Shown here: in pieces, positions 57,932 through 64,000 of the stretch | Numbering within the stretch: the first letter of the stretch is position 1 | How the letters are laid out: every line of letters starts with the position of its first letter | Assembly: GCF_001096185.1 (NCBI RefSeq) | Contig: NZ_CRPU01000002.1 | Span: 124,001-188,000 of the forward strand | Direction: 5' to 3' | DNA: 64,000 bases | Origin: Streptococcus pneumoniae | GTDB taxonomy: Bacteria > Bacillota > Bacilli > Lactobacillales > Streptococcaceae | The notes under the pieces: generated by a model | What the model was told of the DNA's origin: nothing | The model's database searches: none | The model's input: the letters and a program-made list of their open reading frames with translations, nothing else | Program-made: the position numbers and the translations under genes

Positions 57932-58773
57932 CTGACACGTTTTTGTCTACGATAGCCGTTGAGTTTCTTATTTTCCCAGTAGCTATTAAAGATTTTTTCC
58001 TTGCTTTCGCGATTGATTTCCAAAAAATAGGCATAAATCAAATCGATAAAGAAGAGCATAGGAAGTTGAGCGGATATTCGTTGGATGTAGGATGACTGGC
58101 TGTGGGAGGCTACAAGAACAGTCTCTGTATAGGCCTGACGATCTTTATTGGGAACACTTGTAAAGAGTACAGTCTTTGCCCCCATCTCCTTAGCGTCTAA
58201 TAGACTATCTAAAATAGAAGGTGTTGTACCAGAAAGTGAGAAACCGAGTACTAGACAATTCTCGTCCATAATACTGGTTGTCCAAGCAAAGCCGTCTTGG
58301 TCAGTCAAGGCTTCGCAGACTACACCCAGACGCATGAACCGCAATTTCATTTCACGAGCGACAAGGCCAGAACTTCCTGTTCCGAAGAAGTAGACACGCT
58401 CAGCATCTTCGATTAGTTGGGCAATTCGTTCCAGTTGTTCTTCGTCAATCAAGTCCTGTGTTTGTTCCCGCATACTGCTATAACTTCTGAGGACTCGTTT
58501 TGTCAGTGGACTGTGCTTTGAGACTTGTTTGGTTTGATTTTCTGACTGATGTTGGTATTGGAAAATAAATTCTCGGTAGCCAGTAAAGCCACACTTTTTA
58601 GCAAAGCGGGTCAGAGCAGCCTGGGAGATATGTAATTTTTGAGTGACCTGTTGAGAAGATAAATCATCTGTAATCGTTTCTGCTTGTAAAAAATAATGCG
58701 CGATTTCTTGCTCAAGGTCTGTCATTTCTTCAAAATGTGAATCAATGACAGTTGCGATATCTGGTTTGTCCAT
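57922..58773 (-). CDS. nanR: Sialic acid regulator NanR, RpiR family
   Basis: A 283-residue regulator. The N-terminal RpiR HTH (SSQQVTQKLHISQAALTRFA, then KKCGFTGYREF, about 37-70) is followed by a SIS phosphosugar-binding domain (VYFFGTGSSGLVAREMKLRF, about 127-146; VLGFSLSGTTPSILDSLLDA). It is convergent with nanK. In pneumococci the orthologue activates nan genes in response to ManNAc-6-P (from memory). It is the best candidate to bind the shared boxes at the four nan promoters. Confidence 0.9.
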   Translation of the reverse strand: MDKPDIATVIDSHFEEMTDLEQEIAHYFLQAETITDDLSSQQVTQKLHISQAALTRFAKKCGFTGYREFIFQYQHQSENQTKQVSKHSPLTKRVLRSYSSMREQTQDLIDEEQLERIAQLIEDAERVYFFGTGSSGLVAREMKLRFMRLGVVCEALTDQDGFAWTTSIMDENCLVLGFSLSGTTPSILDSLLDAKEMGAKTVLFTSVPNKDRQAYTETVLVASHSQSSYIQRISAQLPMLFFIDLIYAYFLEINRESKEKIFNSYWENKKLNGYRRQKRVRKS

Positions 58774-58932
58774 AGGGAAGGCTCCTTTAAATGAGTCGTA
58801 TTGGAAAAAGGCTAGATTATTGAACTTTTACATTCATTATAACATATAATATAGGGATGGATAAATAAAAACGTATCTTGCCGTAAAAACGAAAAAAGCT
58901 TCTTTCTTTTCCATAATTTTCTGCTCAAATTG

Positions 58933-58941
58933 TGGTACAAT
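58933..58941 (+). promoter_or_regulatory. pbp2B extended -10
   Basis: TGGTACAAT, 39 bp before the ATG at 58981; no convincing -35. Confidence 0.55.
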
Positions 58942-58980
58942 TAAGAGTAAGACTTTAAGTTAGAAATGAGACTGATTTGT

Positions 58981-61023
58981 ATGAGAAAATTTAACAGCCA
59001 TTCGATTCCGATTCGGCTTAATTTATTGTTTTCAATCGTCATTTTACTCTTTATGACCATTATTGGTCGTTTGTTGTATATGCAGGTTTTGAACAAGGAT
59101 TTTTACGAAAAAAAGCTAGCCTCAGCTAGTCAAACCAAGATTACAAGCAGTTCAGCCCGTGGGGAAATTTATGATGCTAGTGGAAAACCTTTGGTAGAAA
59201 ATACGCTAAAGCAGGTTGTTTCCTTTACACGTAGTAATAAAATGACGGCTACAGACTTAAAAGAAATAGCTAAAAAGTTACTGACTTATGTGAGCATCAC
59301 CTCTCCTAATTTGACAGAACGCCAGCTGGCTGATTATTATTTGGCTGATCCTGAAATCTATAAAAAAACAGTGGAGGCTCTCCCAAGTGAGAAACGCTTG
59401 GATTCAGATGGAAATCGCCTATCCGAATCAGAACTGTATAACAATGCGGTCGATAGTGTCCAAACGAGTCAACTAAACTATACAGAGGATGAAAAGAAAG
59501 AAATCTATCTTTTTAGTCAGTTAAATGCTGTTGGAAACTTTGCGACAGGAACCATTGCGACAGATCCTCTAAATGATTCTCAGGTGGCTGTTATTGCCTC
59601 TATTTCAAAGGAGATGCCTGGCATTAGTATTTCTACTTCTTGGGATCGAAAGATTTTGGAAACTTCCCTTTCTTCTATAGTAGGGAGTGTATCCAGTGAA
59701 AAAGCTGGTCTCCCAGCGGAAGAAGCAGAATCCTATCTTAAAAAAGGCTATTCTCTAAATGACCGTGTTGGAACCTCCTATTTGGAAAAGCAATATGAAG
59801 AGACCTTACAAGGAAAACGCTCGGTAAAAGAAATCCATCTGGATAAATATGGCAATATGGAAAGCGTGGACACAATTGAGGAAGGTAGTAAGGGAAACAA
59901 TATCAAACTGACCATTGATTTGGCCTTCCAAGATAGCGTGGATGCTTTGCTGAAAAGTTATTTCAATTCCGAGCTAGGAAATGGTGGAGCCAAGTATTCT
60001 GAAGGCGTGTATGCAGTCGCCCTTAACCCCAAAACAGGTGCTGTTTTGTCTATGTCAGGACTCAAACATGACCTGAAAACGGGAGAGTTGACTCCTGATT
60101 CCTTGGGAACGGTAACCAATGTCTTTGTCCCAGGTTCGGTTGTTAAGGCCGCTACCATCAGCTCAGGTTGGGAAAATGGAGTCTTATCAGGAAACCAAAC
60201 CTTAACAGATCAGCCTATTGTTTTCCAAGGTTCAGCTCCAATTTATTCTTGGTATAAATTGGCATATGGATCTTTTCCTATTACAGCTGTGGAAGCCTTG
60301 GAGTATTCATCCAATGCTTACATGGTTCAAACCGCTCTTGGAATCATGGGCCAGACCTATCAACCAAATATGTTTGTTGGAACCAGCAATTTGGAAACAG
60401 CTATGGGAAAACTTCGTGCGACCTTTGGCGAATATGGCTTGGGGGCTGCGACCGGAATTGACCTACCAGATGAATCTACTGGATTTGTTCCCAAAGAGTA
60501 TAGCTTTGCTAATTACATCACCAATGCCTTTGGGCAGTTTGATAACTATACGCCCATGCAGTTGGCTCAGTATGTAGCAACTATTGCAAATGATGGTGTT
60601 CGTGTGGCTCCTCGTATTGTTGAAGGCATTTATGGTAATAATGATAAGGGAGGACTGGGCGACTTGATTCAGCAACTGCAACCGACAGAGATGAATAAGG
60701 TCAATATATCCGACTCCGATATGAGTATCTTGCACCAAGGTTTTTATCAGGTTGCTCATGGGACTAGTGGATTGACAACTGGACGTGCTTTTTCAAATGG
60801 TGCCTTGGTATCCATTAGTGGGAAAACAGGTACTGCCGAAAGTTATGTTGCAGGTGGTCAAGAAGCCAACAATACCAATGCCGTGGCCTATGCTCCATCT
60901 GATAATCCCCAAATCGCTGTTGCAGTGGTCTTTCCTCATAATACCAATCTAACAAATGGTGTAGGACCTTCCATTGCGCGTGATATTATCAACCTCTATA
61001 ACCAACATCATCCAATGAATTAG
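58981..61023 (+). CDS. pbp2B: Penicillin-binding protein 2b (class B transpeptidase)
   Basis: A 680-residue essential elongation transpeptidase. It has an N-terminal anchor helix (about 16-40), a dimerisation domain, then SxxK S386-V-V-K, SSN 443-445 and KTG 615-617, exactly at pneumococcal numbering when the ATG at 58981 is used (an in-frame ATG lies five codons upstream). Residue 446 is Ala where susceptible pneumococci have Thr; 476 is Gly, 480 Ala, 489 Ala, 625 Gly, 628 Glu and 630 Asn. This pattern matches low-affinity mosaic alleles as I remember them. Confidence 0.97.
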   Translation: MRKFNSHSIPIRLNLLFSIVILLFMTIIGRLLYMQVLNKDFYEKKLASASQTKITSSSARGEIYDASGKPLVENTLKQVVSFTRSNKMTATDLKEIAKKLLTYVSITSPNLTERQLADYYLADPEIYKKTVEALPSEKRLDSDGNRLSESELYNNAVDSVQTSQLNYTEDEKKEIYLFSQLNAVGNFATGTIATDPLNDSQVAVIASISKEMPGISISTSWDRKILETSLSSIVGSVSSEKAGLPAEEAESYLKKGYSLNDRVGTSYLEKQYEETLQGKRSVKEIHLDKYGNMESVDTIEEGSKGNNIKLTIDLAFQDSVDALLKSYFNSELGNGGAKYSEGVYAVALNPKTGAVLSMSGLKHDLKTGELTPDSLGTVTNVFVPGSVVKAATISSGWENGVLSGNQTLTDQPIVFQGSAPIYSWYKLAYGSFPITAVEALEYSSNAYMVQTALGIMGQTYQPNMFVGTSNLETAMGKLRATFGEYGLGAATGIDLPDESTGFVPKEYSFANYITNAFGQFDNYTPMQLAQYVATIANDGVRVAPRIVEGIYGNNDKGGLGDLIQQLQPTEMNKVNISDSDMSILHQGFYQVAHGTSGLTTGRAFSNGALVSISGKTGTAESYVAGGQEANNTNAVAYAPSDNPQIAVAVVFPHNTNLTNGVGPSIARDIINLYNQHHPMN

Positions 61024-61033
61024 AAAGGAACAT

Positions 61034-61630
61034 ATGCTGTATCCAACACCTATTGCCAAGCTGATTGATAGCTATTCAAAGTTACCAGGTATCGGGATTA
61101 AGACGGCTACCCGTCTGGCCTTTTATACGATTGGAATGTCTGATGACGATGTCAATGAATTTGCTAAAAATCTCCTTTCTGCTAAGAGAGAGCTGACCTA
61201 TTGTTCTATTTGTGGTCGTTTGACTGATGACGATCCTTGCTCTATCTGTACCGATCCGACTCGTGACCAGACAACGATTTTAGTTCTCGAGGATAGTCGA
61301 GATGTGGCGGCTATGGAGAATATCCAAGAATACCATGGACTCTATCATGTCTTGCATGGACTCATTTCTCCCATGAATGGTATCAGTCCAGACGATATCA
61401 ATCTCAAGAGCCTTATGACTCGTCTGATGGATAGTGAAGTTTCAGAAGTCATTGTCGCAACCAATGCCACGGCAGATGGGGAAGCGACTTCCATGTATCT
61501 TTCACGCTTACTCAAGCCAGCTGGGATTAAGGTTACGCGTCTGGCACGAGGCCTTGCTGTGGGAGCGGATATCGAGTATGCGGACGAAGTCACACTCTTA
61601 CGAGCCATTGAAAATCGAACAGAGTTGTAA
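61034..61630 (+). CDS. recR: Recombination mediator RecR
   Basis: A 198-residue RecFOR partner. It has an N-terminal HhH ([20 protein letters not shown]), a four-Cys zinc finger ([16 protein letters not shown], about 57-72) and a TOPRIM domain ([14 protein letters not shown], about 80-93). Starts 10 bp after pbp2B with GAAAGGA. Standard length. Confidence 0.97.
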   Translation: MLYPTPIAKLIDSYSKLPGIGIKTATRLAFYTIGMSDDDVNEFAKNLLSAKRELTYCSICGRLTDDDPCSICTDPTRDQTTILVLEDSRDVAAMENIQEYHGLYHVLHGLISPMNGISPDDINLKSLMTRLMDSEVSEVIVATNATADGEATSMYLSRLLKPAGIKVTRLARGLAVGADIEYADEVTLLRAIENRTEL

Positions 61631-61676
61631 GCAGAGACAAATTAACGAACTCAATTCATTTATATAAAAAATCAAG

Positions 61677-61707
61677 GAGACCGACATTTTTTATCGGTCT
61701 CTTTTTA
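61677..61707 (+). terminator. Terminator after recR
   Basis: GAGACCGA/TCGGTCTC stem with an A/T loop, then T5. Confidence 0.9.
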
Positions 61708-61758
61708 GATATATTGAAGACCAGTATCAGGTTCAAGTTTTAAAAAAACAAGCAAATA

Positions 61759-61767
61759 TGATATACT
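61759..61767 (+). promoter_or_regulatory. ddl extended -10 promoter
   Basis: TGATATACT, 37 bp before the ddl start. Confidence 0.6.
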
Positions 61768-61804
61768 AAAGAACGAGTATTCTAGTAGAATTAGGACAAA
61801 TAAT

Positions 61805-62848
61805 ATGAAACAAACGATTATTCTTTTATACGGTGGACGGAGTGCGGAACGCGAAGTCTCTGTCCTTTCAGCAGAAAGTGTCATGCGTGCGGTGAACTAC
61901 GATCGTTTTACAGTCAAGACTTTCTTTATTAGTCAGTCAGGTGACTTTATCGAAACGCAAGAATTTAGCCAGACTCCAGGTCAAGAGGACCGTCTTATGA
62001 CCAATGAAACCATTGATTGGGATAAGCAAGTTGCACCAAGTGCTATCTACGAAGAAGGGGCAGTGGTCTTTCCAGTTCTTCATGGTCCGATGGGAGAAGA
62101 TGGCTCTGTTCAAGGATTCTTGGAAGTTTTGAAAATGCCTTATGTCGGCTGCAATATCTTGTCATCGAGTCTTGCTATGGACAAAATCACGACTAAGCGT
62201 GTGTTAGAATCTGTCGGGATTGCCCAAGTTCCTTATGTGGCCATTGTCGAAGGTGATGATGTAACTTCTAAAATTGCTGAAGTGGAAGAAAAATTGACTT
62301 ATCCAGTCTTCACTAAGCCGTCAAATATGGGTTCTAGTGTCGGTATTTCTAAATCTGAAAATCAAGAAGAACTCCGTCAAGCTTTGAAACTTGCCTTCCA
62401 ATATGATAGCCGTGTCTTGGTAGAGCAAGGGGTCAATGCTCGTGAAATTGAAGTTGGTCTACTGGGTAACTACGATGTCAAAAGCACCCTTCCTGGAGAA
62501 GTAGTCAAGGATGTTGCCTTCTATGACTATGACGCCAAGTATATTGATAACAAGATTACCATGGATATTCCAGCTAAAATCAGCGATGATGTGATAGCTG
62601 TCATGCGTCAAAATGCAGAAACAGCCTTCCGTGCCATTGGTGGTTTAGGTCTATCTCGTTGCGATTTCTTCTATACAGATAAGGGAGAGATTTTCCTAAA
62701 CGAGCTCAATACCATGCCAGGTTTCACCCAGTGGTCTATGTACCCACTACTTTGGGACAATATGGGAATCAGCTACCCAGAACTAATCGAGCGTTTGGTT
62801 GACCTTGCTAAAGAAAGTTTTGACAAGCGCGAAGCGCATTTGCTATAA
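61805..62848 (+). CDS. ddl: D-alanine-D-alanine ligase
   Basis: A 347-residue ATP-grasp ligase that makes the D-Ala-D-Ala dipeptide of peptidoglycan. It starts [20 protein letters not shown]; the ATP-grasp core has [36 protein letters not shown] and the C-terminal [20 protein letters not shown]. The Tyr in the omega loop (YDYDAKYID) fits ligation to D-Ala, not D-lactate, so no vancomycin-type change is seen. Murein partner murF follows. Confidence 0.97.
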   Translation: MKQTIILLYGGRSAEREVSVLSAESVMRAVNYDRFTVKTFFISQSGDFIETQEFSQTPGQEDRLMTNETIDWDKQVAPSAIYEEGAVVFPVLHGPMGEDGSVQGFLEVLKMPYVGCNILSSSLAMDKITTKRVLESVGIAQVPYVAIVEGDDVTSKIAEVEEKLTYPVFTKPSNMGSSVGISKSENQEELRQALKLAFQYDSRVLVEQGVNAREIEVGLLGNYDVKSTLPGEVVKDVAFYDYDAKYIDNKITMDIPAKISDDVIAVMRQNAETAFRAIGGLGLSRCDFFYTDKGEIFLNELNTMPGFTQWSMYPLLWDNMGISYPELIERLVDLAKESFDKREAHLL

Positions 62849-62856
62849 AATGAAAG

Positions 62857-62919
62857 AAGGGGTAGGAGCCAGAACTATCACTGCAAGGTGACTAGAGTTC
62901 TCGGACTTCAACCCTTTTT
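62857..62919 (+). other. Nested hairpin in the ddl-murF leader
   Basis: Outer stem AAGGGGT/ACCCTTT, middle AGAACT/AGTTCT, inner TCAC/GTGA, and a T-run right before the murF ribosome site (AAAGGAG). The shape is that of a long intrinsic terminator or attenuator between two co-directional cell-wall genes. Confidence 0.6.
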
Positions 62920-62931
62920 AAAGGAGTAGAA

Positions 62932-64000
62932 ATGAAATTAACAATCCATGAAGTGGCCCAAGTTGTCGGAGCTAAAAATGATATCAGCATCTTTGAGGAC
63001 ACCCAGTTAGAAAAGGCTGAGTTTGACAGTCGTTTGATTGAGGAAGGGGACTTGTTTGTGCCCCTCAAAGGTGCGCGTGATGGTCATGACTTTATCGAAA
63101 TAGCCTTTGAAAATGGAGCAGTAGCAACCCTGTCTGAGAAAGAAATCGCAAATCATCCCTACATTCTAGTAGATGATGTCTTGACTGCCTTTCAACAACT
63201 AGCTGCCTACTATATTGAAAAAACGGCAGTTGATGTCTTTGCAGTTACAGGTTCAAATGGTAAGACAACGACCAAGGATATGTTAGCACATTTGCTGTCA
63301 ACAACCTACAAAACTTACAAAACACAAGGAAACTACAATAATGAGATTGGCCTTCCCTACACAGTTCTCCACATGCCTGAAGGGACAGAAAAGTTGGTCT
63401 TGGAGATGGGACAGGATCACTTGGGAGATATTCATCTCTTGTCAGAATTGGCTCATCCAAAAACAGCCATCGTGACCTTGGTTGGAGAAGCCCATTTGGC
63501 CTTTTTCAAAGACCGTTCTGAGATTGCTAAAGGAAAAATGCAAATTGCTGATGGCATGGCTTCAGGTTCTTTGTTTTTGGCGCCAGCTGACCCGATTGTA
63601 GAGGACTACTTGCCAGCTGATAAAAAGGTGGTTCGTTTTGGGCAAGGAGCAGAGCTGGAAATTACAGACTTAGTTGAGCGCAAGGACAGTCTGACCTTTA
63701 AGGCTAATTTCTTGGAACAAGCGCTTGATTTACCAGTGACTGGTAAGTACAATGCCACCAATGCTATGATTGCATCCTATGTTGCCCTGCAAGAAGGAGT
63801 TTCAGAGGAGCAAATTCGTTTGGCCTTTCAAGCTCTTGAATTGACGCGTAACCGTACCGAGTGGAAGAAAGCAGCCAATGGAGCAGATATCCTATCAGAT
63901 GTTTACAATGCCAATCCAACTGCTATGAAGCTGATTTTAGAGACTTTCTCTGCCATTCCAGCCAATGAAGGTGGCAAAAAAATCGCTGTCTTGGCGGATA
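62932..64000 (+). CDS. murF: UDP-MurNAc-tripeptide-D-alanyl-D-alanine ligase MurF (3' end outside the window)
   Basis: The first 356 residues of MurF, which adds D-Ala-D-Ala from Ddl to the UDP-MurNAc tripeptide. The N-terminal domain (MKLTIHEVAQVVGAKNDISI, DSRLIEEGDLFVPLKG) is followed by the ATP loop VFAVTGSNGKTTTKDMLAHL (about 104-123), YNNEIGLPYTVL, TVLEMGQDHLGDIHLL-like LVLEMGQDHLG, and DVYNANPTAMKL at the edge. The gene runs off the right end; about 100 residues are missing. Confidence 0.96.
   Translation, partial: MKLTIHEVAQVVGAKNDISIFEDTQLEKAEFDSRLIEEGDLFVPLKGARDGHDFIEIAFENGAVATLSEKEIANHPYILVDDVLTAFQQLAAYYIEKTAVDVFAVTGSNGKTTTKDMLAHLLSTTYKTYKTQGNYNNEIGLPYTVLHMPEGTEKLVLEMGQDHLGDIHLLSELAHPKTAIVTLVGEAHLAFFKDRSEIAKGKMQIADGMASGSLFLAPADPIVEDYLPADKKVVRFGQGAELEITDLVERKDSLTFKANFLEQALDLPVTGKYNATNAMIASYVALQEGVSEEQIRLAFQALELTRNRTEWKKAANGADILSDVYNANPTAMKLILETFSAIPANEGGKKIAVLAD

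Noticed and set aside
62849-62931. T-box or other known riboswitch before murF
   Set aside because: No T-box sequence or specifier loop; only nested hairpins can be supported.

Overview
The window is a low-GC Firmicute chromosome segment from the mitis group of Streptococcus (S. mitis, S. pseudopneumoniae or S. pneumoniae). The evidence is several BOX repeats, three choline-binding proteins, a PBP2b that keeps pneumococcal residue numbering, and gene order scr - ABC - nrdR/dnaB/dnaI/der - secA - aro - acpS/alr/recG - nan - pbp2B/recR/ddl/murF, which matches my memory of the pneumococcal chromosome. A neuraminidase ending in choline-binding repeats, the absence of nanB, and an uncommon caspase-like locus make S. 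mitis or S. pseudopneumoniae more likely than a typical pneumococcus. No rRNA, tRNA or CRISPR array was found.

Layout. 1-4883: sucrose locus, with scrR (cut by the left edge) and scrB leftward, scrA and scrK rightward. 4926-11094: a DedA/TVP38-type membrane protein, an IS30 remnant, a NatAB-type ABC exporter, lrgAB, an ABC ATPase remnant and many small repeats. 11311-14255: an accessory island with a caspase-like peptidase followed by a choline-binding protein, and a divergent TPR-type HTH regulator. 14361-16210: a GntR (YtrA-type) regulator with its ABC transporter. 16351-20925: nrdR-dnaB-dnaI-nitroreductase-der. 21007-23752: a five-gene cluster of membrane proteins plus one ABC ATPase. 23898-32091: secA, two DAHP synthases in tandem, acpS, alr, recG.

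32412-58773 is a sialic-acid region: acetylesterase (axe), a small membrane protein, neuraminidase nanA, a double-trypsin G5 choline-binding protein, a broken PD-(D/E)XK nuclease gene, two YhcH proteins, two sugar ABC importers, a Gfo/Idh oxidoreductase, nanE, a DUF624 protein, nanL (lyase), nanK (ROK kinase) and the RpiR regulator nanR. Together these genes would strip acetyl groups and sialic acid from host glycans, import Neu5Ac and 2,7-anhydro-Neu5Ac, and convert them via ManNAc and ManNAc-6-P to GlcNAc-6-P. Four promoters share a phased architecture (an upstream palindrome, a second box 39-40 bp on, then TTGAAA-17-TATAAT/TATACT), which suggests one regulon.

58981-64000: pbp2B (with A446, G476, A489 and other substitutions typical of low-affinity alleles), recR, ddl and murF (cut by the right edge).

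Most notable: a 13-G tract inside nanA whose length sets the reading frame; a 12-A tract inside the spacer of one nan promoter; NanA anchored by choline-binding repeats instead of LPXTG; the caspase plus choline-binding-protein operon with a frame-disrupted signal peptide; and the loss of nanB while the 2,7-anhydro-sialic-acid oxidoreductase is kept.
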